A stretch of 64,000 bases of DNA from Streptomyces seoulensis. Lineage in GTDB: Bacteria > Actinomycetota > Actinomycetes > Streptomycetales > Streptomycetaceae. The notes beneath the pieces were generated by a model, which was not told the origin of the DNA, did not search any database, and saw nothing but the letters and a program-made list of their open reading frames with translations. The stretch lies in the NCBI RefSeq assembly GCF_022846655.1, contig NZ_AP025667.1, positions 2,393,001-2,457,000 on the forward strand, in the 5' to 3' direction. Numbering within the stretch: the stretch's first letter is position 1; every line of letters begins with the position of its first letter. Positions 1 through 7,843 of the stretch are shown piece after piece. A program made the position numbers and the translations under genes.

Positions 1-2030
1 CCCTCGTACGCCCGCTCCGTCACCGTGTCGTACCAGCGCCCCCGGGGCAGCCGCACCGCGCGCCGCTCGGTGCCGGGGTCCAGCACGGGCGCCACCAGCA
101 GACTGTCGCCCAGCAGGAACGCGTCCTCGCAGTCCCGCAGCCCCCGGTCCTCTGGCGCCCCCCACCACACCGGCCTCACGAAGGGCGCCCCCGTCCACCG
201 GGCGAGGTGCGAGAGCGTCACGAAGTACGGCGACAGCCGGCGCCGTTCGAGCAGCGCCACGCGCGCGTGCTCCAGCACCCCCGCCCCGAACTCCCACGGC
301 TCCCCGCGCGCCCGCGCGCCCGTGTGCGTGCGGAACAGCGGCAGATACGCGCCGAGCTGGAACCACCGCAGATACAGCTCAGGCGACGGATCACCGCCCA
401 GCCCGCCCACGTCCGTCCCCGAGTACGGCACCCCGCACAGGCCCAGCCCCAGCACCAGCGACAACGACGCCCGGAGCCCCGGCCAGCCCGTCGGCACCTC
501 CCCCGACCACACACCCCCGTACCGCTGCGACCCCGCCCAGCCGGACCGGGACAGCACGAAGGGCCGCCCGTCGGGCGAGAGTTCGCGCAGCCCCTCGTAC
601 GCCGCCCGCGCCATGCACAGCGCGTCCACGTTGTGCGCCTCCCGGTGGTCGCCGCCGCGCCCCTCCAGCGCGTGCCGGGCCGAGCGCGGCAGCGGGGGCT
701 CCCCGAACGCGTCCCGCGCGGACGGCTCGTGGGCGCCGTGCCAGAACCCGGCGAACCCCTGATCCAGCCGCTCCTCGTAGAGCCCGCCCCACCACGCGCG
801 CGCCCGCGCGTGCGTGAAGTCCGGGAACACCGACTCACCGGAGCGCCCCTCACCCCGCACCGTCCGCCCCGACGCGTCCCGCACGAACGCGTCCACGGCC
901 GACCCGCCCTCGTACACCGCGTCCCCCGGCACCACCCGTACCGCCGCGTCGACGGCCGACACCAGCCGTACACCGTCCCGGCGCAGCTCCTCGGCGAGCA
1001 CCGCCAGCTTGGGGAAGCGGTCCGGGTCGACGGTGAAGGGCCGGCCGTCGTCGTGATGGCCGGCGTCCAGATGCAGTGCGTCGAGTGGCAGATCGCGCTC
1101 CTGGAATCCCGCGACGGCCTCGCGCACCTCCTGCTCGTCCCCGAAGTCCCGCGCGTGCTGATGGCCCAGCGCCCACGCGGGCGGCAGCGCGGGCGCGCCG
1201 GTCAGCGACACCCAGGCGTTGAGCACGCGCGCGGGGGTGCCCACGATCACCCAGCAGCGCAGCGGACCCCCCTCCATCCGCACCTCGCAGCGCCCGGCCC
1301 GGTCGTGCCCGGAACCCGCCCCCTCCTCGCCCTCCCGCAGCACCACCGTCCCGTCCCACGTGGTGTCGTGGAACACCAGATGCGCCGCGGCGTCCGCCAC
1401 CACCAACTGCGCCGGCATGGCCAGGGGTATCGCGTCGCCGTTCCACAGCCGGTACGTCCCGTCCCGCAGCCGGGGCCCCTCGGTGCGCCCACCCAGGCCG
1501 AAGAACCGGGCGTCCGCCGCCACCTCGGCCCGCTGCGTCCAGCGGGCGTTACCTCCCGCCAGGGGCTCCCACCAGCGCGGCGGCAGCTCCCGGCGCAGCA
1601 CCAGCCCGCCGGGCGTGCACACCTCCACCGCCCCGTGCCGGGAGACCACCACCGTCACCCGCTCGGCCACCACCCGCCAGCCGCCGTCCTTGTCCGGCTC
1701 CAGCAGCGCCCGAGGGTCCACCTCCGGCGGCCCGCCGGCCAGCGCGTACGACGGCTCCGGCCCCGCCCCGTCCCAGCCCAGGAACACCGCCCCGCCGACC
1801 GCCACCACGATCCGCAGCTCCGAGCGCGCGAACCGGATCACCCCACCACCCGGCTCCGGCTGAGCATCCCGCACCTGACCTGGCACCCGTGCCCGCTCCG
1901 CGCCTCTGGGCGGCAGCCCCACGGCGTCGCTGCGCCTGCGGTGCCAGGCCGCCCGCACCGCCCGTACTCCTCGCGCGGCACGCCCCGCGCCGACCCCACC
2001 CCACGAACGCACCAGGTCACGACCGTTCAT
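1..2030 (-). CDS. GH31-family glycosidase-like protein with substituted catalytic residues (partial, C-terminus beyond window)
   Basis: The reading frame is open from an ATG at 2030 to the window edge (676 codons visible), so the C-terminus is missing. The sequence has the GH31 alpha-glucosidase/alpha-xylosidase layout: an N-terminal beta domain with FFGLGGRT, then the TIM barrel. In the canonical family the nucleophile lies in W-x-D-M-N-E-P and the acid/base in W-S-G-D. Here the matching segments read WHGAHEP (residues 430-436, Gly432 in place of Asp) and WSGE (Glu511 in place of Asp), while the flanking SRSGWAGSQRYGG block is well kept. The protein may therefore be non-hydrolytic or use another mechanism. 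A GTG at 1841 just before the beta domain is an alternative start, but the longer N-terminus looks coding. It diverges from the acetoacetyl-CoA synthetase gene. Confidence 0.85.
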   Translation of the reverse strand, partial: MNGRDLVRSWGGVGAGRAARGVRAVRAAWHRRRSDAVGLPPRGAERARVPGQVRDAQPEPGGGVIRFARSELRIVVAVGGAVFLGWDGAGPEPSYALAGGPPEVDPRALLEPDKDGGWRVVAERVTVVVSRHGAVEVCTPGGLVLRRELPPRWWEPLAGGNARWTQRAEVAADARFFGLGGRTEGPRLRDGTYRLWNGDAIPLAMPAQLVVADAAAHLVFHDTTWDGTVVLREGEEGAGSGHDRAGRCEVRMEGGPLRCWVIVGTPARVLNAWVSLTGAPALPPAWALGHQHARDFGDEQEVREAVAGFQERDLPLDALHLDAGHHDDGRPFTVDPDRFPKLAVLAEELRRDGVRLVSAVDAAVRVVPGDAVYEGGSAVDAFVRDASGRTVRGEGRSGESVFPDFTHARARAWWGGLYEERLDQGFAGFWHGAHEPSARDAFGEPPLPRSARHALEGRGGDHREAHNVDALCMARAAYEGLRELSPDGRPFVLSRSGWAGSQRYGGVWSGEVPTGWPGLRASLSLVLGLGLCGVPYSGTDVGGLGGDPSPELYLRWFQLGAYLPLFRTHTGARARGEPWEFGAGVLEHARVALLERRRLSPYFVTLSHLARWTGAPFVRPVWWGAPEDRGLRDCEDAFLLGDSLLVAPVLDPGTERRAVRLPRGRWYDTVTERAYE

Positions 2031-2241
2031 GCTGCTCACCCTGTCACTGTGCGCCCCACGCGCGTGTGTCGTTCAACTGCCGTTCACCGTGGTGGGACCA
2101 CATCGTCGACACACGCACTATGTGGGGCGTGCCCTGGTGCCGAAGTCGATCACATGGCATCGTCCCTGTCAGCCCTGTCCCGCGCACCCACCAGGCCGTG
2201 TGCGGACGACGCAACGACGCGTACAGTCCGGGAGCCCCTTC
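2031..2241. promoter_or_regulatory. Divergent intergenic region between the GH31 gene and aacS
   Basis: These 211 bases must hold both divergent promoters. A short inverted repeat, GTGGT-GGG-ACCAC, lies at 2089-2101. No sigma-HrdB consensus stands out. A CGGGAG ribosome binding site at 2229-2234 precedes the ATG at 2242. Confidence 0.35.
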
Positions 2242-4209
2242 ATGTCCACAGCGAATCCGCAGCCGCTCTGGCAGCCCACCGACGAGCGGATCGCCCGTGC
2301 CCGCATCACCCGGTTCCAGGCATGGGCGGCCGAGCACCACGGCGCCCCGGCCGAGGGCGGTTACCCGGCCCTCCACCAGTGGTCCGTCACCGCGCCGGAG
2401 GACTTCTGGGAAGCGGTGGTCCAGTGGTTCGACGTACGGTTCTCCGCGCCCCACGCGCGCGTGCTCGGCGACCGCGCCATGCCCGGCGCCCAGTGGTTCC
2501 CCGGTGCCACCCTCAACTACGCCGAGCACGCCCTGCGGGCCGCCGACGACCGGGCCGACCAGCCCGCACTGCTGTACGTCGACGAGACCCACGAGCCGCG
2601 CCCGGTGACCTGGGCCGAACTGCGCCGCCAGGTGGGCGCGCTGGCCGCCCGCCTGCGCGACCTCGGCGTACGCCCCGGCGACCGGGTCAGCGGCTACCTG
2701 CCCAACATCCCCGAGGCGGTCGTCGCCCTGCTCGCCACGGCCGCCGTCGGCGCCGTGTGGACGTCCTGCGCGCCCGACTTCGGCGCTCGCAGCGTCCTGG
2801 ACCGCTTCCAGCAGGTCGAGCCCGTCGTCCTGTTCACCGTCGACGGCTACCGCTACGGCGGCAAGGAGCACGACCGCCGCGAGGCCGTCGCCGAACTCCG
2901 CCGCGAACTTCCCACCCTGCGCGCCGTCGTGCACATCCCGCTGCTCGGCACCGACGCCCCCGAGGGCGCCCTGGACTGGGCGGAGCTGACGGCCGGCGAC
3001 ACCGCACCCGTCTTCGAACAGGTCCCCTTCGACCACCCGCTGTGGGTGCTGTACTCCTCCGGCACGACCGGCCTGCCGAAGGCCATCGTCCAGTCCCAGG
3101 GCGGCATCCTCGTCGAACACCTCAAGCAGCTCGGCCTGCACTGCGACCTCGGCCCCGAGGACCGTTTCTTCTGGTACACCTCGACCGGCTGGATGATGTG
3201 GAACTTCCTCGTCTCCGGCCTGCTCACCGGCACCACGATCGTCCTGTACGACGGCAGCCCCGGCCACCCCGACACCGCCGCCCAGTGGCGCGTCGCCGAA
3301 CGCACCGGGACCACCCTCTACGGCACCTCGGCCGCCTATGTCATGGCGTGCCGCAAGGCGGGCGTCCACCCGGCCCGCGACTTCGACCTCTCCACCGTCC
3401 AGTGCGTCGCCACCACCGGCTCCCCGCTGCCCCCGGACGGCTTTAGCTGGCTGCACGACGAGGTCCGCGACGACCTGTGGATCGCCTCCGTCAGCGGTGG
3501 CACCGACGTCTGCTCCTGCTTCGCCGGCGCCGTGCCCACCCTGCCCGTGTACACCGGCGAACTGCAGGCACCCGGCCTCGGCACCGACCTCCGGTCCTGG
3601 GACCCGGACGGCGAACCGCTGGTGGACGAGGTCGGCGAGCTGGTCGTCACCAACCCCATGCCCTCCATGCCGATCCGCTTCTGGAACGACCCCGACGGCA
3701 GCCGCTACCGCGAGAGCTACTTCGACACCTACCCCGGCGTCTGGCGGCACGGCGACTGGATCACCCTCACCTCACGCGGCTCGGTCGTCATCCACGGCCG
3801 TTCCGACTCCACCCTCAACCGGCAGGGCGTCCGGATGGGCTCCGCCGACATCTACGAGGTCGTCGAACGCCTGCCGGAGATCAAGGAGTCCCTGGTCATC
3901 GGCGTCGAACAGCCCGACGGTGGCTACTGGATGCCCCTCTTCGTGCACCTGGCCCCCGGCGCCGTCCTGGACGACGCCCTCCGGGACGGGGTCAAGAAGG
4001 CCATCCGTGAACAGCTCTCGCCCCGGCACGTCCCGGACGAGATCATCGAGGTGCCCGGCGTCCCGCACACCCTCACCGGCAAGCGCATCGAGGTCCCGGT
4101 CAAGCGCCTCCTCCAGGGCACCCCGCTGGAGAAGGCGGTCAACCCCGGCTCCATCGACGACCTGACCCTGCTCGGCTTCTACGAGAAGCTGGCCCGCGAA
4201 CGCGGCTGA
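2242..4209 (+). CDS. aacS: Acetoacetyl-CoA synthetase (acetoacetate-CoA ligase)
   Basis: This 655-residue cytosolic enzyme of the ANL (acyl-AMP-forming) superfamily activates acetoacetate with ATP and CoA, linking ketone bodies or polyhydroxybutyrate breakdown to acetyl-CoA and isoprenoid or polyketide supply. The length is typical for the family. The P-loop-like motif YSSGTTGLPK begins at about Tyr271 and the C-terminal catalytic lysine is in TLTGKR (Lys614). The N-terminal WQPTDERIARARITRF and FPGATLNYAEH segments match acetoacetate ligases rather than acetyl-CoA synthetases. The open frame extends upstream to 2029, but the ATG at 2242 has a ribosome binding site and begins where the homologous region begins. 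The Lys614 context suggests reversible acetylation control, as in related ligases; this is inference. Confidence 0.93.
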   Translation: MSTANPQPLWQPTDERIARARITRFQAWAAEHHGAPAEGGYPALHQWSVTAPEDFWEAVVQWFDVRFSAPHARVLGDRAMPGAQWFPGATLNYAEHALRAADDRADQPALLYVDETHEPRPVTWAELRRQVGALAARLRDLGVRPGDRVSGYLPNIPEAVVALLATAAVGAVWTSCAPDFGARSVLDRFQQVEPVVLFTVDGYRYGGKEHDRREAVAELRRELPTLRAVVHIPLLGTDAPEGALDWAELTAGDTAPVFEQVPFDHPLWVLYSSGTTGLPKAIVQSQGGILVEHLKQLGLHCDLGPEDRFFWYTSTGWMMWNFLVSGLLTGTTIVLYDGSPGHPDTAAQWRVAERTGTTLYGTSAAYVMACRKAGVHPARDFDLSTVQCVATTGSPLPPDGFSWLHDEVRDDLWIASVSGGTDVCSCFAGAVPTLPVYTGELQAPGLGTDLRSWDPDGEPLVDEVGELVVTNPMPSMPIRFWNDPDGSRYRESYFDTYPGVWRHGDWITLTSRGSVVIHGRSDSTLNRQGVRMGSADIYEVVERLPEIKESLVIGVEQPDGGYWMPLFVHLAPGAVLDDALRDGVKKAIREQLSPRHVPDEIIEVPGVPHTLTGKRIEVPVKRLLQGTPLEKAVNPGSIDDLTLLGFYEKLARERG

Positions 4210-4215
4210 TCCCGG

Positions 4216-5535
4216 TCAGCCCCCGTAGGTGGCCTCGGACTCGCCCAGCACGGCCGCGAAGTCCGAGGCCAGCCGCGGCGCCTCCGCCGGCTGGAGAGCC
4301 GCCGTCGAGATGCGTACGCCGGGCTCCGAGGCCAGCCGGAACCGCGCCCCGGCCGCCACCCACCAGCCGCGCGAGCGCAGCCCGTTCACCACGGCCGACT
4401 CGTCGCGCACCGGCACCCAGAGGTTCATCCCGCTCGCCCCGTGCGCCGGGACGCCGTGCCCGGCCAGCGCATCGGCGAGCGCGGTCCGGCGCAGCGCGTA
4501 CTGGGCACGCGCGCGTGCCACCAGCGCGCTCGTGTCCGAGTCCGTCAGCAGGCCGTGCACCGTCTCCTGGAGCAGGTGACTGACCCAGCCCGAGGTCAGC
4601 AGCAGCCGCCCGTCGTGCCGGGCCAGCGTCACCGGGTCGCACGCGGCGGCCGCCCACCGCAGGTCGGTGCCGAGGAACTTGCTCACGGTCCGCACATGCG
4701 CCCAGCGGGCCACGCCCGCCCCGCTCAGGGAGTGCAGGGGCGCGTCGGACACGTCGGAGGCGTGGTCGTTCTCCAGCACCAGCGTCTCCGGTGCCTCCCG
4801 CAGCGCCTCGGCCAGCGCGTCCCGGCGGGCCGCCGAGAGGGCTCCACCGTACGGATTCTGCGCCCGCGGACTGAGCACCACCGCCCGGACCCCGGCCCGC
4901 AGCGCGCCCCGCAGCTCCTCCGGGCGCATTCCCTCGTCGTCCACCGCGACCGGCACCGCGCGCAGCCCCAACGCCGCGACCAGGTCCAGCAGATGGTGAT
5001 ACCCCGGGTCCTCCATCGCCACGGCGTCACCCGGCCGCAGCTCGGCCGAGAGCACCCGGGCGACGAAGTCCAGCGTCCCGTGCGCGAACGTCACGTGCTC
5101 CACGGGCACTCCGTCCGCTCCCATCCAGTCACGCACCGCGTCCTCCAGCCGGGGCAGCCGTGGGGCGGAGCGGTGCGAGCGGACGCCGGGGGAGAGGCGC
5201 GAGGGCGGCGCCAACGCGGGCAGCAGCGCCGGATCGGGATGGCCGCCGGCCAGGTCCCGCAGCCCCTCGGGCACCTTGGGCGGCCGTCGGGACGCCACCG
5301 AAGGAGCCTCCGCCACGACCGTTCCGCCCCGGCCGAGGGTCACCACGATCCCGCGCCGCCGTAGCTCCTTGTACGCGGTGGCCACCGTGCCCGGACTCAC
5401 CCCCAGCTCCTCGGCGAGCCGTCGCACCGGGGGCAGCGCGGCCCCCGGCGCCAACATGCCCTCGGACACGCCGCGTTCGACGGAACGCGTAATCCCCTTG
5501 GCGGTCGTACCACTGATCTCATATTGTGTTGCCAC
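4216..5535 (-). CDS. MocR-type (GntR-HTH/aminotransferase-fold) transcriptional regulator 1
   Basis: This 439-residue protein has an N-terminal GntR winged helix (about 8-75, with ELGVSPGTVATAYKELRRRG) fused to a fold-type I aminotransferase domain. The Schiff-base lysine is present (SKFLGTDLR, Lys286), so PLP or a PLP-amine adduct is the likely ligand. The family includes PdxR, GabR and TauR. The gene starts with GTG at 5535. A promoter TTGCCT-N17-CATAAT on this strand ends only seven bases before that GTG, so the transcript is probably leaderless. A perfect palindrome covers the -10 and most of the spacer, which suggests autorepression and co-control of the divergent MFS gene. The 3' end is convergent with aacS, six bases away. 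Confidence 0.9.
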   Translation of the reverse strand: MATQYEISGTTAKGITRSVERGVSEGMLAPGAALPPVRRLAEELGVSPGTVATAYKELRRRGIVVTLGRGGTVVAEAPSVASRRPPKVPEGLRDLAGGHPDPALLPALAPPSRLSPGVRSHRSAPRLPRLEDAVRDWMGADGVPVEHVTFAHGTLDFVARVLSAELRPGDAVAMEDPGYHHLLDLVAALGLRAVPVAVDDEGMRPEELRGALRAGVRAVVLSPRAQNPYGGALSAARRDALAEALREAPETLVLENDHASDVSDAPLHSLSGAGVARWAHVRTVSKFLGTDLRWAAAACDPVTLARHDGRLLLTSGWVSHLLQETVHGLLTDSDTSALVARARAQYALRRTALADALAGHGVPAHGASGMNLWVPVRDESAVVNGLRSRGWWVAAGARFRLASEPGVRISTAALQPAEAPRLASDFAAVLGESEATYGG

Positions 5536-5542
5536 GTAACTG

Positions 5543-5571
5543 ATTATGTATCAGTACATAAAACGAGGCAA
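5543..5571 (-). promoter_or_regulatory. MocR1 leaderless promoter with embedded palindromic operator
   Basis: On the minus strand the -35 TTGCCT (5566-5571), a 17-base spacer and the -10 CATAAT (5543-5548) lie in front of the GTG at 5535. The perfect inverted repeat TTATGTA-TCAG-TACATAA occupies 5544-5561, covering the -10 and most of the spacer. The same site sits 20 bases upstream of the MFS start at 5581. Its AT content is striking in this GC-rich DNA. This placement is what a GntR/MocR autoregulatory operator would have; binding is inferred. Confidence 0.65.
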
Positions 5572-5580
5572 GGGGGAACC

Positions 5581-6849
5581 GTGGCCGCGAAGCCCGGCGC
5601 AGCCGACCGAGCACGCATACCCGGAGGCCGCGACGGACGCCGGATGCTGGCCGTCACCCTCCTCGACCGCATCGGCAGCGGCCTGTGGGCCTCCGTCTCC
5701 GTCCTGTACTTCACCTACGTCTCCCACCTCTCCGCCGCCCAGGTCGCCACCCTCGCCGCGGTCTCCGGCGCCATCGGCATCGCGGGCGCACCCCTGGGCG
5801 GCCGCCTAGCCGACCGCTTCTCGCTCACCCACGTCCTGATCGCGCTCCAACTCCTGCGCGCCCTGGCCTCCTTCGCCCTCCTCACCACCGACCACCACGG
5901 CCTCCTGGTCGCCTCCTCCGCCCTCGGCGCCCTCGGCGACCGCGCCGCCAGCATCCTCACCAGGCTCTACGCCACCCGCGTCGCCGGACCCGACCGCGTC
6001 CGCTACCAGGCCATCAACCGCACCGCCTCCAACGCCGGATGGGCCCTGGGCGGTCTCGCCGCGGCGGCCGCCCTCACCCTCGGAACCACCACCGCCTACC
6101 GCTGGCTCCTCACCGGCGACGCGCTCTCCTTCGTCCTCGTCGCCCTGCTCACCCTCACCTGCGCCGAACCCCCTTCCGCGAGCCGCGTGGCCGCCACCGC
6201 CTCGGACGCACCACGCGCCCGCCCCCGCACCCCCTGGCGCGACCGCACCTATCTCGCCTACGTCGGCACCGAGACCGTCCTCTTCCTCGACGACACCTAC
6301 TTCAAGATCGGTCTGCCGCTGTGGATCGCCCACACCCCGGGTGTCCCCCACGGCCTCGCACCCCTGCTCCTCGTGCTCAACAGCGTGCTGGTCGTCGCCT
6401 TCCAGGTCCCGCTGGCCCGCTTCGGCGCCACCACCGAGGCGGGCCGCCGGCTCCTCGTACCGCTCTCCGCCGCCTTCGCCCTGGGCGGCCTCACCATGAC
6501 CCTGTCCGCCACCGGTGACACCGTCCGCGCGACCTGCCTGCTCACCGCCTCGGCCACCCTCTTCACCCTCGCCGAGATGCTGCACGCCACCATCTCCTGG
6601 GAACTCTCCGTCGCCCTCGCCCCCGACGACGCCCAGGGCGCCTATCTCGGCGTCCACGGCCTCGCCCAGGCCGGACAGCGCTCCCTCGGCCCCCTCGCCG
6701 TAACCGCCGCCCTCACCCTCGGCCCCCTCGGCTGGACCGTACTCGGCACCACCATCGCCCTGACCTGCGCAATCCAGCACCGCCTGGTCCGCGACCGCCT
6801 CCGCCCGGCCCCGTTGTCAGTGCCCCCGGTTACCGTGAGTGAGCATTGA
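5581..6849 (+). CDS. MFS transporter
   Basis: This 422-residue polytopic membrane protein has hydrophobic segments spread over its length and a loop-2 motif, GGRLADRFSLTH, characteristic of the major facilitator superfamily. It is likely a drug- or metabolite-efflux type permease; the substrate cannot be read from sequence. I chose the GTG at 5581 because AGGGGGAA precedes it at optimal spacing; an in-frame ATG at 5524 would overlap the divergent regulator gene and its operator. The gene diverges from MocR regulator 1 across the 5544-5561 palindrome, so it is probably that regulator's target, perhaps inducible by a PLP-related or amine ligand. Confidence 0.85.
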   Translation: MAAKPGAADRARIPGGRDGRRMLAVTLLDRIGSGLWASVSVLYFTYVSHLSAAQVATLAAVSGAIGIAGAPLGGRLADRFSLTHVLIALQLLRALASFALLTTDHHGLLVASSALGALGDRAASILTRLYATRVAGPDRVRYQAINRTASNAGWALGGLAAAAALTLGTTTAYRWLLTGDALSFVLVALLTLTCAEPPSASRVAATASDAPRARPRTPWRDRTYLAYVGTETVLFLDDTYFKIGLPLWIAHTPGVPHGLAPLLLVLNSVLVVAFQVPLARFGATTEAGRRLLVPLSAAFALGGLTMTLSATGDTVRATCLLTASATLFTLAEMLHATISWELSVALAPDDAQGAYLGVHGLAQAGQRSLGPLAVTAALTLGPLGWTVLGTTIALTCAIQHRLVRDRLRPAPLSVPPVTVSEH

Positions 6850-6874
6850 TCGACAGCGCACACAGGGGGAAACC

Positions 6875-7768
6875 ATGGCGCACACCGACCACCGGACCAT
6901 GCGACGCGTCCTGCGCCGCGAGATCGCGGGCACCGTCGGCCTGCTCACCGACGAACACGACTTCCGCGCCATGCGGCGCTACCGCAGCTTCACCTTCGAC
7001 GACCACACGACCTACCTGCGCCAGATGGAGGCCGTCCTCAAATCCCGCGCCGCCGAGGGCAGTCACACCGCACTCGCCCTCTTCGACCCCGACGAGTACG
7101 CCGAGTTCTGTACCGCCACCGGCATCGACCCCGAAGCCCCCGCCAGCCGCAGCCGCTTCACCGCCGAACTCGCGGTCCTCGGCCCCACCATCCCCTACGA
7201 CGGCGAACCCCTCACCGCACTCCTGCCCGCCCTCGTCGGCGAAGCCGTCCGCCAGGCCACCTGGGAGTACGCCACCAACCTGCTGACTCGCCTCGGCCCC
7301 TGCGCCACCTGCGGCGAGGACATCGGCCGCGCCGCGTTCGTCCGCGCCTCCGCCCTCCTCGCCCGCGTCCTGGAAAGCGCGCCACCGGGCGCCCAGCACC
7401 TCGTCTGCAGCATCGCCGGACCGCCGGAGCCCCTCGTCGCCGTCCTCCACGCCGACGCGGACACCGACGGCACCGCTGAACCGGACCAGGCTGAGACGCT
7501 CGAATTCACCAGCGTCCTCGCCCTCGGCCTCGCCACCCGCAGCCCCGGCGGCCTCGTCATCCGCGTCAGCGCACCGGGCCACCCCGACCGCGTCCACGGC
7601 TGGCGCCTGCGCGCCGGACACCTCCAGCCGCTGACCGCCTCCGAGGTCTTCGACGCCTACTGCACCGACATCGACACCGGCGACCTCATCGCCCCCGAAT
7701 CAGGCGTCGACTACCGCGCCGCACCCGACCTCGCGGACGACGACCCACGACAGGGACACCACCACTGA
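6875..7768 (+). CDS. Conserved hypothetical protein (297 aa)
   Basis: I do not recognise a named family. It is a soluble acidic protein with no signal peptide or membrane segment. The N-terminal half is basic and charged (HRTMRRVLRREIAGTVGLL), followed by a FTFDDHTTYLRQME segment. A CxxC pair lies at Cys143 and Cys146 (PCATCGED), a possible metal site, although only one pair is present. The ATG at 6875 has an AGGGGGAAA ribosome binding site. The gene begins 25 bases after the MFS gene on the same strand, so co-transcription with the transporter is likely. It ends at a bidirectional hairpin shared with ptsI. Confidence 0.75.
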   Translation: MAHTDHRTMRRVLRREIAGTVGLLTDEHDFRAMRRYRSFTFDDHTTYLRQMEAVLKSRAAEGSHTALALFDPDEYAEFCTATGIDPEAPASRSRFTAELAVLGPTIPYDGEPLTALLPALVGEAVRQATWEYATNLLTRLGPCATCGEDIGRAAFVRASALLARVLESAPPGAQHLVCSIAGPPEPLVAVLHADADTDGTAEPDQAETLEFTSVLALGLATRSPGGLVIRVSAPGHPDRVHGWRLRAGHLQPLTASEVFDAYCTDIDTGDLIAPESGVDYRAAPDLADDDPRQGHHH

Positions 7769-7776
7769 AACGCACC

Positions 7777-7808
7777 AGGGGCGCCCCACCCGAAGATGGG
7801 ACGCCCCT
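7777..7808. terminator. Bidirectional hairpin between the hypothetical gene and ptsI
   Basis: AGGGGCGCCCCA and TGGGACGCCCCT form a near-perfect stem (one mismatch) around an eight-base loop. It lies between two convergent stop codons (7768 and 7844). There is no T-tract, which is common for streptomycete terminators. Confidence 0.75.
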
Positions 7809-7843
7809 GACCAGCACGGACACGCAGGTCCGCGCGTGAGTGG

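Noticed and set aside
207-3446. 1,079-codon plus-strand frame across the GH31 gene and aacS
   Set aside because: Arg/Pro-rich composition, no similarity; it is a shadow of the GC-biased codons of two real genes.
2044-3750. 568-codon minus-strand frame within aacS
   Set aside because: Antisense shadow of aacS; no start context or motif.
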